A DNA stretch of 64,000 nt, taken from NCBI RefSeq assembly GCF_007748095.1, contig NZ_CP036287.1:6138001-6202000 (forward strand), written 5' to 3'. The position numbers and the translations under genes were made by a program. This document shows, piece after piece, positions 28,046 through 37,433 of this stretch; the stretch's first letter is position 1, and every line of letters starts with the position of its first letter. The notes beneath the pieces are model-generated. The model ran no database searches. It was not told the origin of the DNA and saw only the letters and a list, made by a program, of their open reading frames with translations. Origin of the DNA: Engelhardtia mirabilis. GTDB lineage: Bacteria > Planctomycetota > UBA1135 > GCA-002686595.

Positions 28046-29025
28046 GCCGAGCGCACCGCGGTCAGGACGGCGTCGACCTCGATCCCGTTCATCGGCCGGC
28101 TGCCACCGCGCTCGGGCGCGCGCACGATCACGTGCCCGGGGCCGAAGGGCCCGGTCCGTTGCGGATCCGCGGGGCCGAAGAGGGCCACGCAGCGCACGTC
28201 GCAGGCGGCGGCCACGTGCATCGGCCCTGTGTCGCAGCCGACGTAGAGGGACAGGCGACGGTAGAGCGACACGAGCTGCGGGATCGAGGTGCGGCCGACC
28301 AGGTCGCGGATCCGCGCGCCGTCGGCGGCCCCGCAGGCGGCCGCGGCCCAGTCGCGATCCTCGGGGCCGCCGGTCAGCACGATCGAATGACCGTGCTCGG
28401 CCAGGGTGCGTGCGAGCTGCGCGAAGCGTTCGGGAACCCAGCGGTTGGGCGGCTTGCTGGCGCCGACGTTGACCGCGATCGGAGCGGCGCCGAGCTCGGC
28501 CACGAGGGCCTGCGCCCAGGCCTCCGCCTCAGGCTCGCGCGGGAGCTCGCGCATGGGCGTGAGGTCGGTCGCGCCCAGGTGCGCCGCGAACTCGAGGGCC
28601 TGGAGGATCATCGGCGCGCGGCGATCGCCGGGGGCGATGTGCTCGGAGTGCAAGAGCCAAGAGAGCTCCTTTGCGCGTGCGCGGTCGTAGCCGACCGTGC
28701 GTGACGCGCCGCAGAGCCGCGCGACCAGGGCGCTCTTGAGAATGCGCTGGAGGTCGAGGACGACGTCGTAGCGCTCCGCGCGCAGCTCGCCGACGAAGGA
28801 CAAGAGACCCGCGATGCCGCCACCGCGCTTCCACAGGTGCACGCGATCCACCCACGGATGTCCCTCGACCAAGGGTAGCGCCAGGTCGTGCACGGCCCAG
28901 CCCACGTGCAGGTCCGGGCGCGCGCGCCGCAGGGCGCCGGCGCAGGCCAGGGCGCCGGTCACGTCGCCCAGGGCGCCCAACCGCACGATCAACACGCGCG
29001 CGGGAATCGAGTCGCCGGCCGTCAC
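28036..29025 (-). CDS. GT9 glycosyltransferase (heptosyltransferase family)
   Basis: A 329-residue cytoplasmic glycosyltransferase of family 9. Typical stretches are VLIVRLGALGDV near the N-terminus, the ligand-binding VNVGASKPPNRW, the nucleotide-sugar site VLTGGPEDRD and YVGCDTGPMHVAAA. Family members add heptose or related sugars to the LPS inner core. The start GTG at 29025 overlaps the stop of the upstream metalloprotease gene (GTGA), giving translational coupling. The acceptor sugar cannot be predicted. Confidence 0.9.
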   Translation of the reverse strand: MTAGDSIPARVLIVRLGALGDVTGALACAGALRRARPDLHVGWAVHDLALPLVEGHPWVDRVHLWKRGGGIAGLLSFVGELRAERYDVVLDLQRILKSALVARLCGASRTVGYDRARAKELSWLLHSEHIAPGDRRAPMILQALEFAAHLGATDLTPMRELPREPEAEAWAQALVAELGAAPIAVNVGASKPPNRWVPERFAQLARTLAEHGHSIVLTGGPEDRDWAAAACGAADGARIRDLVGRTSIPQLVSLYRRLSLYVGCDTGPMHVAAACDVRCVALFGPADPQRTGPFGPGHVIVRAPERGGSRPMNGIEVDAVLTAVRSAQS

Positions 29026-31589
29026 CGCGCGCCGCTGCCCTCGATGAGCCACGGGGCCGAGGCGTCGTCCTCGCAGGCGCAGCCGATGGGCGGGCCCGGG
29101 GGAACACGCGGCGCGGCCGGTGCGCGACGGGAGTCGAGCGGCTGGCTGAAGAAGAGCTCGAGGGTGAGCTGCTCGTGCAGGGCCAGGCCCAGGGTCGATT
29201 GGAGTCGGCCGTCGGCCTCGCGCCGCAGCTTCAGCGACGCGAGGGCCGCCTCGCGCACGCCGGCGCTGGTGCGCCGGTCCGCGATCAGGTCGAGCAGGCC
29301 TTCCAGCAGGCGCTCGCGGGCCGCCTGGTGCACGGCGCGGTCCCAGGCGTCGCCCGCTCCCGCGGGGGCGTTGCCCGGAGCCGGCCAGCCCCACGCGATC
29401 AGGGCCTCCAAGACCCCGCGCGCCCCCGGCTGGTTCGGATCGTCGAGGGACTGGATCAGCGCGCGCTCCAAGCGCTCGCCATCGAGCAACTCGTCGAGCA
29501 CGAGGTCGGCGGCCAAGGCTGCCGTGGCCAGGGGATCGACGAGGGTCGTGGACGGGTCGAAGCCTTCCCGCCCGCGCGGCCGGCCCGGAGCCGGCGGCGG
29601 CAGGATCGCGCGTACGCGCGCGGGGAGCTGCAGCGCCTGCGACGAGAGGGCGTCGATCAGTCCGGCCAGGGCCGCGCGCTGGAGCGTCGAGTCCACGGCC
29701 GCGAGCGACGGGGCCGGTGCACCACCGCGCACGCCATGTTCGTAGTCGTAGCCGCCGAGCACCGCCGCCGCCGCGGCGACCTGATAGCGGTGGTGCAGGA
29801 ACAGGGGCACCAGGGCCAACTCGAGGTCCGCGAGGGGCCGACCCGGGCGCAGGGCCCCCTCGCCAAAGCGAGCCAGGGCCGCGGCGCGCACTTCGAGCGC
29901 GTCCGCCAAGGCCTGCACGGCGTCGTTGCCGTCGTCCCAACGGTGCGCGCGCGGATGGACTCCCGCTGAGGCGTCCTCGTCGGTCAACAGGGCCAAGCCC
30001 TGCCGATCCATCTGCGCCATGACCTCGGCCAAGCCTTCGGCCTCCCCGCCGGCCCCGAACTCGCGGTAGCCGTACTCGATCGCGAGCACGTCCCAGCCTC
30101 CCGGGCCGTCGCGATAGGCGTCGGACAGGTCGATCTGGCCGTCCTCGTCCAAGCGCACCCGCGGCGGCGGGTAGTCCATCACCGACTCACGCCCGTCGCC
30201 GACGCCGCTGGCCGCGAAGTGGTGGCGCAGGCCGAGGGTGTGCCCGATCTCGTGGGCCGCGAGCTGCCGCAGGCGCGCCAGGGCCATGGCCATCACGCGC
30301 TCGTCGCGCCCCTCGCCCGCGTAGGGCGACAGCAACCCCTCGGCGATCAGCACGTCCTGCCGCACGCGCAGGGAGCCGAGGGTCACGTGCCCCTTGAGGA
30401 TCTCGCCACTGCGCGGATCGACGATCGAGTTGCCGTAGCTCCAACCGCGCGTGGAGCGGTGCACCCACTGCACCACGTTGAAGCGCAGGTCGTGGATGTC
30501 GGCGCCCTCCGGCAACAGCTCCGCCTTGAAGCGGCCCTCGAGGCCGGCCTCCGCGAAGGCGCGCTCCCAGAAGCGCGCGCCCTCGAGCAGGGCCGAGCGC
30601 ATGGGCTCGGGCGCGCCGCGGTCGATGTAGTAGACGATCGGCGAGCCGTCCGCGGGCAGGCGATGCCGCGCGATGACCTGGACCTCGGAGGGCTCGTCCG
30701 GCGCTGCGTCGAGCTGGACCCAAGTGCGGGTGAAGTAGCCCGAGCGCGGATCGGCCGTCCGCGTCGCCATGGGCACCTCCGGCAGGGCGCAGAAGCCGTG
30801 GCGCACGCGCAGGGTCACCGCGCTCGGGTCGGGCGTGGTGGCGCGCACCTCGGGCCCCGGGTCGTCGCCGGTGAAGGTCAACAGCACCTCGACGGTCGAG
30901 TTGTCGGCGAAGGTTCGCAGGCCGTCGGCCAGGATCGCGCTGCGGTCGCGCGCCAGGCTGAAGGAGCCCTGGCCGGCCCGATCGAGGGCCTTGGCCACGC
31001 CGTGGGCGTCGCGCAGGGCGAGGTCGGTCAGGTCCACCAGCACGCGGCCGTCCTGCTCGGCCACGATCGGCAGGGCCGCGACGACGCTCTCCGCGAAGGC
31101 CTCGCGCGCGGCGCGCTGCACCTGTTCATCGTCCAGCGCGACCCGCGCGTCGAGGTTGGGCGCGACCAACTGCAGGCTGCGCCCCGCGCGGCGGGTGACG
31201 AGCACGAGATTGGTCCCGATCTGACCGCGGTCGAGGCCCACGTCGTTGGAGCCCAGGCCGCGCACCAGGGCCTCGACGTAGAGCATGGGGGCCGCGTCGG
31301 ACGAGGCCGGAAACTGCGCCAGGAGCAGACCGGCGTCGACGTCGTGGTAGAGGTCCACGAAGCCCTCGCGGCGCTCGAGGCCCGCGGTGCGCTCGTCGAT
31401 GGTCGGCAGGGGCGCGGTGGCCCATTCGGGCCGCTCGGGCTCGGCCGCGACTTCCGCCACCTCTTCGAGCGGCGGCGTGGGCAGGGGCGCGATCGGCGCT
31501 TCTTCCTGCCGCGCGGCGGCGGGGGGTCCACCGAACGTGCCGGCGGCGAGCAACAGCGACGATCCGATCCCGAGGCGGCGGAGCTTCAT
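29022..31589 (-). CDS. Secreted zinc metalloprotease (DUF5117/DUF4953 metzincin-like)
   Basis: An 855-residue exported protease. The signal peptide is KLRRLGIGSSLLLAAG. The family's characteristic SGYFTRTWVQLD-type region precedes the zinc motif HEIGHTLGLRHHF (HExxHxxGxxH, near residue 446) and a downstream VMDYPPPR that would form the Met-turn. Family members are large periplasmic or outer-membrane-associated metzincins common in Bacteroidetes and Planctomycetes. The gene is coupled to the GT9 glycosyltransferase, and divergent from the DUF3604 lipoprotein (49 bp between starts). ATG 31589 is chosen because it starts the signal peptide; the frame extends upstream without similarity. Confidence 0.88.
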   Translation of the reverse strand: MKLRRLGIGSSLLLAAGTFGGPPAAARQEEAPIAPLPTPPLEEVAEVAAEPERPEWATAPLPTIDERTAGLERREGFVDLYHDVDAGLLLAQFPASSDAAPMLYVEALVRGLGSNDVGLDRGQIGTNLVLVTRRAGRSLQLVAPNLDARVALDDEQVQRAAREAFAESVVAALPIVAEQDGRVLVDLTDLALRDAHGVAKALDRAGQGSFSLARDRSAILADGLRTFADNSTVEVLLTFTGDDPGPEVRATTPDPSAVTLRVRHGFCALPEVPMATRTADPRSGYFTRTWVQLDAAPDEPSEVQVIARHRLPADGSPIVYYIDRGAPEPMRSALLEGARFWERAFAEAGLEGRFKAELLPEGADIHDLRFNVVQWVHRSTRGWSYGNSIVDPRSGEILKGHVTLGSLRVRQDVLIAEGLLSPYAGEGRDERVMAMALARLRQLAAHEIGHTLGLRHHFAASGVGDGRESVMDYPPPRVRLDEDGQIDLSDAYRDGPGGWDVLAIEYGYREFGAGGEAEGLAEVMAQMDRQGLALLTDEDASAGVHPRAHRWDDGNDAVQALADALEVRAAALARFGEGALRPGRPLADLELALVPLFLHHRYQVAAAAAVLGGYDYEHGVRGGAPAPSLAAVDSTLQRAALAGLIDALSSQALQLPARVRAILPPPAPGRPRGREGFDPSTTLVDPLATAALAADLVLDELLDGERLERALIQSLDDPNQPGARGVLEALIAWGWPAPGNAPAGAGDAWDRAVHQAARERLLEGLLDLIADRRTSAGVREAALASLKLRREADGRLQSTLGLALHEQLTLELFFSQPLDSRRAPAAPRVPPGPPIGCACEDDASAPWLIEGSGAR

Positions 31590-31638
31590 GCCGCCTCTTG
31601 TAACCTGGGGCCCTGCGCCAAGCACGGCGCGGCACACC

Positions 31639-33636
31639 ATGGATCGACGCACCCTCGCCCTCGCCCTGCCATTGCTCGCCGCATGCGGAGGGAATAGCGC
31701 CGACCAGGACTCGGCGACATCGGAAGGGAGCACGGCCGGCGCTGCGGACGAGCAACGCGCGCAGCTCGTCGACTGGCTCGGCTTCGAGCCCCCTCAGACC
31801 GCCAAGCTCGACGTGCTGTACACCCTTTGGGAGGACCAACGCACGCCGCGCTCGCCCGCCGACGGCGCGGGCTCCGCGCGCTTCGTCGGCCCAGCGCCCG
31901 AGGCCGAGGTCGGGCGTCCGGCGCGCTTCGAGTTGGACTACACGGCGGGCCCCTTGGGAGTCGCCGAGGGCGGCGCCATCTACCTCCAAGCGCCACCCTT
32001 CTGGGGTTGGAGCACGCCCCAGGCCGCGGAGCCCGCCGCGCCCGGCTACACCACCTTCGAGTGCGACGCGCAGGACCTGCGCTTCGAGGCCCGGGCGATC
32101 GACACGCAGCTCTTGGTGGCGGTGGTGCGCGGGCGCGACCTGGCCCCCGGTGAAGTGGTCCACATCGTCTACGGCGCCGGGCCCGCCGGTGTGCGCGTGG
32201 ATCGCTACGGGGAACGGGACACGCGCCTGTGGCTCGCGGTCGACGGCGACGGCGACGGGGTGCGCGCCCTGGTCGACGACGCGGAGCTGGCCTTCGACGT
32301 GGCGCCCGGCCCGGCCTCGCGGCTGTTGTTGCACCTGCCGGCCACGGCCCATCCGGGCGAGACGATCACGGCGACCCTGGCCGTGGTCGACGGGACCGGT
32401 AGCGATCGCGTGGAGTTCGAGGGCGCGATCGAGGTCGAGGGCCTGCCGGGCGACGAGGCGCCGCGGCGCTTCGAGTTCGGCGCCAGTGACTCCGCCAGCC
32501 GTCGCATCGAAGTCGTCCTGCCCGAGGCGATCTCGACCCTGCGCCTGGTCGCGCGGGTCCTCGACGAGGCGGGCGAGGTCCTGACCGAGACCGAGTCCAA
32601 CCCCTGCCGCGTGAGCCCCGCCAAGCGCGTGTTGTTCTGCGACCTGCAAGGGCATTCGGGCCTCTCCGACGGCACGGGCACGCCCGACGACTACTACACC
32701 TACGCGCGCTACGTGGGCGGGCTCGACGCCGTGGCCTTGACCGACCACGACCGTTGGGGCCTCGAGCCGCTCGAGACCACGCCGGAGCTGTGGGACACGA
32801 TCCTGGCCGCCTCGCAGGCCCACGACGAGCCGGGGCGGTTCCTGGCACTGACCGGCTTCGAGTGGACCAGTTGGCTCTTCGGCCACCGCCACGTGGTGCA
32901 CCTGGGTGCGGCGCGACCGCTCCTGTCGGCCTTCGACCGCGACTACGACACGCCGCCGGAGTTGTGGGCGGCTCTCGATGGCACCGACTCGCTCTCGATC
33001 CCCCACACCCTGGCCGGCGGTCCGGTGGCGGTGGACTGGAGCGCAAAGCCACCGCTCGAGATCGAGCCCGTGGTGGAGTTGGTCTCGGTCCACGGCTCCA
33101 GCGACACGCCCGCCGATCCGCGACGGATCTACTCACCCGTGGACGGGCACTGGTTCGAGGACGTGCTCGGGCGCGGCTACCGCTACGGCATCATCGGCAG
33201 CGGCGACGGCCACGACGGGCACCCAGGCATGGCGCACCTGTCCGCGCCCTGTGGAGGTTTGGCGGGGATCCTGTCCGAGGACCTGACCCGCGCCGGCTTG
33301 CTTGAAGCTCTGCGCGCGCGGCGTTGCTACGGCACCTCCGGCGCGCGCATCGTGCTGCGCACCAGCCTCGCCAGCCAGCCCATGGGCGCCCAGATGTCCG
33401 CCGCCGACGTGGGGCCCGAGCCGCAGCTCCTGATCGAAGTCTTCGGCACCGCGCCCCTCGAACGCATCGAGATCGTGGACGAAACCGGGATCGTCGTCGC
33501 CGTCGACGGCGCCAAGGAGCTCGAGCTGCGCGCCCTGGTCCCGATCCCGCCGCCCGCCGCCGGCGGCCTGTTGCGCGTGCGCGTGCTGCAGACCGACCGG
33601 CACATGGCCTGGTCGAGTCCGTACTACTTCGATTGA
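31639..33636 (+). CDS. DUF3604 lipoprotein with PHP-like metal site
   Basis: A 665-residue lipoprotein (lipobox LAAC). The first half is beta-rich and resembles an immunoglobulin-like region. The second half is a DUF3604/PHP-type domain: FCDLQGHSGLSDGTGTPDDY and DAVALTDHD carry the first metal ligands, FEWTSWLFGHRHV and SGDGHDGHPG the later ones. PHP-fold proteins are usually phosphoesterases; DUF3604 members have no fixed substrate. The last 28 codons lie in a 103-bp sequence that is repeated 3780 bp downstream, so the 3' end was duplicated when the LamG gene arrived. Confidence 0.85.
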   Translation: MDRRTLALALPLLAACGGNSADQDSATSEGSTAGAADEQRAQLVDWLGFEPPQTAKLDVLYTLWEDQRTPRSPADGAGSARFVGPAPEAEVGRPARFELDYTAGPLGVAEGGAIYLQAPPFWGWSTPQAAEPAAPGYTTFECDAQDLRFEARAIDTQLLVAVVRGRDLAPGEVVHIVYGAGPAGVRVDRYGERDTRLWLAVDGDGDGVRALVDDAELAFDVAPGPASRLLLHLPATAHPGETITATLAVVDGTGSDRVEFEGAIEVEGLPGDEAPRRFEFGASDSASRRIEVVLPEAISTLRLVARVLDEAGEVLTETESNPCRVSPAKRVLFCDLQGHSGLSDGTGTPDDYYTYARYVGGLDAVALTDHDRWGLEPLETTPELWDTILAASQAHDEPGRFLALTGFEWTSWLFGHRHVVHLGAARPLLSAFDRDYDTPPELWAALDGTDSLSIPHTLAGGPVAVDWSAKPPLEIEPVVELVSVHGSSDTPADPRRIYSPVDGHWFEDVLGRGYRYGIIGSGDGHDGHPGMAHLSAPCGGLAGILSEDLTRAGLLEALRARRCYGTSGARIVLRTSLASQPMGAQMSAADVGPEPQLLIEVFGTAPLERIEIVDETGIVVAVDGAKELELRALVPIPPPAAGGLLRVRVLQTDRHMAWSSPYYFD

Positions 33637-33653
33637 GCGGGGTAGACGCGCGT
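33551..33653 (+). repeat. 103-bp direct repeat, left copy
   Basis: Matches 37331-37433 with one mismatch seen (33644). It contains the last 28 codons and the stop of the DUF3604 gene plus 17 bp beyond. The spacing between copies is exactly 3780 bp. Confidence 0.97.
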
Positions 33654-33749
33654 GGCGTGTCGCAGGCCCGGCCGGCGCTCTTCAGGCCAGCCCCGTGGTC
33701 TGGGCCGGCATGAAGTTCTGCGACCAACGGATCGGATCAGAGACCAGGG

Positions 33750-36700
33750 CTACTGCTGTCCGAGCACCACGTCGAGACCGTTGGTGAGCATGAGTGCTCC
33801 ACCGACGTCCAGGGAGGCCGCTTGGCTGTAGATCGCAGCACCAACGATCTGACACGAATCGGGGATCTCAACCTGGAACGACACGCCGGGATTGGCGCTC
33901 AAGATCAGCCGCGACGCCGAGAGGTCGCAGAGCAGCGTTCCCAACGAAGGCAGGGGAACATTGGTCGCGACCGCCGAGACCACGAGGAAATCGACCACGG
34001 CACCAATCTGGAAGCTCGAATGATCGACGACCGGGTCCCAGACGGTTCCGACCACCGGACCCTGGCTCTGACCTATCAGTAGGGCCGCGGGATTGGGAGG
34101 CACCCCGAGGCGGACCACCTCGGAACTCGCCAAGGACGAGACGAGCGTAGTCGAGACAGCCGGAGCAGTTGGAACAGCCTCCCAGTTGCCAGCCTCGTCC
34201 TTCGCCCTAACGGCGAAGCCATAAGTCGTGTCGAGCACGCCTGGATAGCTTGCGGACTGTTCAGCGGTCGTCAGCCAAGGCTCGAGCGTTCCACCGTCAA
34301 CACTGACGTACACCCGGTGGAGTTCGATTCCGGACCCGATGTCGGTTGAGCTCCAAGTCAATCCCACCTCGGCGCAGCCCGCGATCGTCGGGAGCAGCCC
34401 GACGACGGTCTCGGGCGGATCGACATCCAGCGTGTTCGTCCAACTTGGCGTCAGGATTGGCTGGTTCGAGTCGAACGTGATCGACGCCACGTTCTGGATG
34501 ACGGTGCCAGTTACGAGGCCGGCCGCGGGAAGGACGTCGAACAAGACAGCGCCCTCACCGTCCGGGGGCGTCAGGTTGGGGGGCAAGAACCCGCCGAACG
34601 GGTCCTCGGGAGGGAGACCCGTAGCCGGATCTACCGAACGGAATCGCCAGGTGACTTCGCCGCTCGAGGGCTCGAGCTGACCGAAGACCTGCACCTCCAA
34701 CGCCGTCGATACGGGTACCTGTAAGGCGAAGGACGTCCCTGCCGGCGGAAGTGCGGCCTGATCTCCGAAGGAGACGGCGCCGAATCTGAAACTCGACAGG
34801 TCCACGAGGGCGGGATCGAGCGTATCCCGGATGACCACTTCCTTCGCCGGAGCGGTGGCCATGTCGGGGTCGTTCTCGAACTGGATGGTGTACCGCAGAG
34901 GCTGCGAAGCTGCGACGTACGCCTGCGGCCCCACGCCCTTGGAACCGCCCTTGGCATTGGGGTCCCACGAGTTGATGACTTCGATCACGTGGGCCTTCAC
35001 GTTGGACGAGATATCGAGTGCCGCGATCTGGCCGACCAGCACGTCCCCGTTGAGTCCGAGCAGTTGGCCCAAGCCCTCGACGAGCCCGCTGGAGTCGTAG
35101 TAGCAGACCTCCCCTCCCTGGGTCCCAGGAGCAGTCGTGCAATCGAAAGTGGCGAGTAGCTCCGGCGGCAGCAGGGGGCAGAACGTCTGGCCTGCGGGCG
35201 ACGAGGCCGTGCACGACGAAGTCGAGACGGCCGCGCAGCTCACTGTGGGGTAGAGCAGCTGGAGTGCCAGACCGAGGCAACTGATCGAGCTGGGCTGACA
35301 GCCGGGGTTGGCGAAGTCGTGCCCATACCAGGGGACGAACTTGGCCGCGAGCTCGGCGACATAGGCCGGCATCTCGGCCTCGGGTTTCGGCGCAAAGCCG
35401 AACATGTGCTGGTAGGTGTAGCTCTGTTCGCCAACAACGTAGGTCCCGTTGGCAGAGAAGGCACTCTGCAGCACCTTGTCGCCCGCGAGCGACCAGTAGA
35501 GGTCCCCATTAGGCGAGAGAATCGCGAGCTGCTGCTCCCAGGTGCCGTCGGGCTTCTGGACCATGAAGAAGTGGAGATACCCGGGCGAACCGGGATCCCC
35601 CGGGCCCACAGGCTTCTGACCTGCGGTGCCGCCGACGCTGCCCGGCAGAGCGGGCAGAGCGGGCAGAGCAGGCAGAGCAGGCAGAGCGAGGTTGGATTCG
35701 GAGACTGCGACTTGGGCGTTCAGCGAATCGAAGAACGACTCGGCGATCGCCGTCTCCAGGGCCACCGCTCCGCTCGCCGGTCCGATCAGGCGCAGCTTCA
35801 CCGCCCTCCCCTCTCCAGCCGCCAGGCGTGGAATCAAGATCGACTCGGTCACGTCCTCGGCAGGCACGACGAAACCCACCTGCTCCCCAAGCTGGTAGCC
35901 CACCCCGCCCGGGATAGTCACGCTGACCACCCCCATGTGGGCATCCGCGTTGCCGCTGTTGCCGTAGGTCAGCCAGAAGTTCTGCTCGCTCCCAGCGAGA
36001 ATCTGCCCAAACCCGGAGATGTCGACCCAGAGCTCTGGACCGGTCGACGGCACCACCTCGAATGACATCGGCACCACGAAGACTACTTGCCCGCCTTCTT
36101 CGACGACGACGTCGCGCAACCCGAGTGGTTGGCCTGCGAGATCGAAGGTTGCTTCGAGCGAGCTCCCAGTCACGCTGACCTCTGTGGCAGCAGCATAGAG
36201 GTCGGGCGCAGACCCCGAAGCGAGGCGTACCTGGGGCAGGAGGGGGATTGAAGGCCCGGAGACGACGACTGTGACGTATTCGCCTTGACCGCCCTGGCCC
36301 GGATGGACTGCCCCCTCGACGCACTTGCCGAGACTGCCAGCGGCGTGGATCGCCGCCACTTCCTCCGATTCCAGTGCGCGGCGGTACAGCGACACCTCGT
36401 CGAGGGATCCGTCGAAGAAGCCGATGTTCTCGGCCTGACCGAGAGTCAGAGGTGCCGAGACCTGAGGAATCGTCGTGCCGACGATGGCAGAGCCGGCTGC
36501 CACTCCGTCGACGAAGATCGTGAGCTCGATTCCGCGCCGGACGACGGCCAGGTGGTACCACTGACCAACGGTCGGAGTGAAGGGCACCTGAGGGCTGAAC
36601 GACGAGGGCGTGGAGGGTCCGTTGATATGAAAGTTGAGGGCTCCTCCGCCGAGCGCGAAGAACCACTTCTCTTGGTTACCCGGGCCCTCGTCCTGCCCGA

Positions 36701-37055
36701 TCAGAATGTCACCGGGGTGCCCCACGGACCCACTGCCAGCGGTGTCGAATCTCGCCCACAGCTCGATCGTGAAGTCGTCGCCACCGAGGTCCCAGACCGG
36801 ACTGTCCGGGATGCTGACGAAGTCGTTGGCACCGTCGAAGGACAAGGCGCCCGCTACCAGCCCGGGCACCGGCGTCGGCCCATTCGCGTGGGCGCCGTCG
36901 AGCCCAGCGACGAGATCTTCGGCTCCATCCGTTGAGGTCTCGTCGAGCGGCCACCAGGCGACCGCATTCGTCGGGAGTGGCAGGCACTCTTGCACCGCGA
37001 CCGGATAAGAGTGCAAGAACGACGCGAAGGCCATCGCGCACAACAGCTGCAACAT
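33750..37055 (-). CDS. Large secreted LamG-domain protein
   Basis: A 1101-residue secreted protein. A short signal peptide (MLQLLCAMAFASFLHS) is followed by a LamG/concanavalin-like domain (residues about 28-210: AVAWWPLDET, FTIELWARFD, GSLDEVSLYRRAL). A beta region, an (LPA)n linker near residue 455, a conserved-repeat region (SWDPNAKGG, LRYTIQFEND, ITFDSNQPILTPSW) and a fibronectin-like section follow. The end (SQAASLDVGGALMLTNGLD) resembles C-terminal modules of planctomycete surface proteins. It probably binds carbohydrate or mediates adhesion. It is less GC-saturated than its neighbours to the eye and sits between two copies of a 103-bp repeat, which suggests acquisition by insertion. 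Confidence 0.88.
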   Translation of the reverse strand: MLQLLCAMAFASFLHSYPVAVQECLPLPTNAVAWWPLDETSTDGAEDLVAGLDGAHANGPTPVPGLVAGALSFDGANDFVSIPDSPVWDLGGDDFTIELWARFDTAGSGSVGHPGDILIGQDEGPGNQEKWFFALGGGALNFHINGPSTPSSFSPQVPFTPTVGQWYHLAVVRRGIELTIFVDGVAAGSAIVGTTIPQVSAPLTLGQAENIGFFDGSLDEVSLYRRALESEEVAAIHAAGSLGKCVEGAVHPGQGGQGEYVTVVVSGPSIPLLPQVRLASGSAPDLYAAATEVSVTGSSLEATFDLAGQPLGLRDVVVEEGGQVVFVVPMSFEVVPSTGPELWVDISGFGQILAGSEQNFWLTYGNSGNADAHMGVVSVTIPGGVGYQLGEQVGFVVPAEDVTESILIPRLAAGEGRAVKLRLIGPASGAVALETAIAESFFDSLNAQVAVSESNLALPALPALPALPALPGSVGGTAGQKPVGPGDPGSPGYLHFFMVQKPDGTWEQQLAILSPNGDLYWSLAGDKVLQSAFSANGTYVVGEQSYTYQHMFGFAPKPEAEMPAYVAELAAKFVPWYGHDFANPGCQPSSISCLGLALQLLYPTVSCAAVSTSSCTASSPAGQTFCPLLPPELLATFDCTTAPGTQGGEVCYYDSSGLVEGLGQLLGLNGDVLVGQIAALDISSNVKAHVIEVINSWDPNAKGGSKGVGPQAYVAASQPLRYTIQFENDPDMATAPAKEVVIRDTLDPALVDLSSFRFGAVSFGDQAALPPAGTSFALQVPVSTALEVQVFGQLEPSSGEVTWRFRSVDPATGLPPEDPFGGFLPPNLTPPDGEGAVLFDVLPAAGLVTGTVIQNVASITFDSNQPILTPSWTNTLDVDPPETVVGLLPTIAGCAEVGLTWSSTDIGSGIELHRVYVSVDGGTLEPWLTTAEQSASYPGVLDTTYGFAVRAKDEAGNWEAVPTAPAVSTTLVSSLASSEVVRLGVPPNPAALLIGQSQGPVVGTVWDPVVDHSSFQIGAVVDFLVVSAVATNVPLPSLGTLLCDLSASRLILSANPGVSFQVEIPDSCQIVGAAIYSQAASLDVGGALMLTNGLDVVLGQQ
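35644..35688 (-). repeat. Five tandem 9-bp units encoding (Leu-Pro-Ala)n
   Basis: Unit GGCAGAGCG/A repeated five times within the LamG gene. On the coding strand it gives a Leu-Pro-Ala linker. Unit number can change without a frameshift, so linker length could vary between strains. Confidence 0.9.
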
Positions 37056-37403
37056 GAGTATCTCCAGGCTTCTTCGGGGCGGTCGAATGACCGGACTCAA
37101 GGTCTCGAGCGACCCTAGCCGAGTCCTCGGGAGACCGCAACTCGGCCAGTCCTGACCAACCGGACGACGGAGCGCCGACTCACAAGGACAGGCCCCCGGA
37201 CTTGCGCCTGGCCCGTGGGGCGTCCCAGAAGGGCGCAGGCCAGCGGCCCGCCCGCCGCCGCGATACTCGCCGATCGCTCCGACGCTCGCACGGGGGGGGG
37301 GGCGAGGTGCGACCCATGCCCCCAGGGCCGCGCCCGCCGCCGGCGGCCTGTTGCGCGTGCGCGTGCTGCAGACCGACCGGCACATGGCCTGGTCGAGTCC
37401 GTA
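37056..37403. other. 348-bp region with G11 tract and right repeat arm
   Basis: It separates the start of the LamG gene from the stop of the sigma-factor fusion, both on minus. It should hold the LamG promoter. It contains a run of eleven G (37292-37302), 28 bp before the right copy of the 103-bp repeat. No gene is seen; the frame extending upstream from the LamG start is antisense to the duplicated DUF3604 end. Confidence 0.7.
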
Positions 37404-37433
37404 CTACTTCGATTGAGCGGGGTCGACGCGCGT
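37331..37433 (+). repeat. 103-bp direct repeat, right copy
   Basis: Second copy of 33551-33653. It repeats the last DUF3604 codons, now orphaned, and contains the last codons and stop of the sigma-factor fusion gene on minus (stop at 37404). It therefore represents the original convergent gene junction. Confidence 0.97.

Noticed and set aside
33551..37433. The 103-bp repeats as ends of an insertion sequence
   Set aside because: They are direct, not inverted, contain real coding ends of the flanking genes, and no transposase lies between them.
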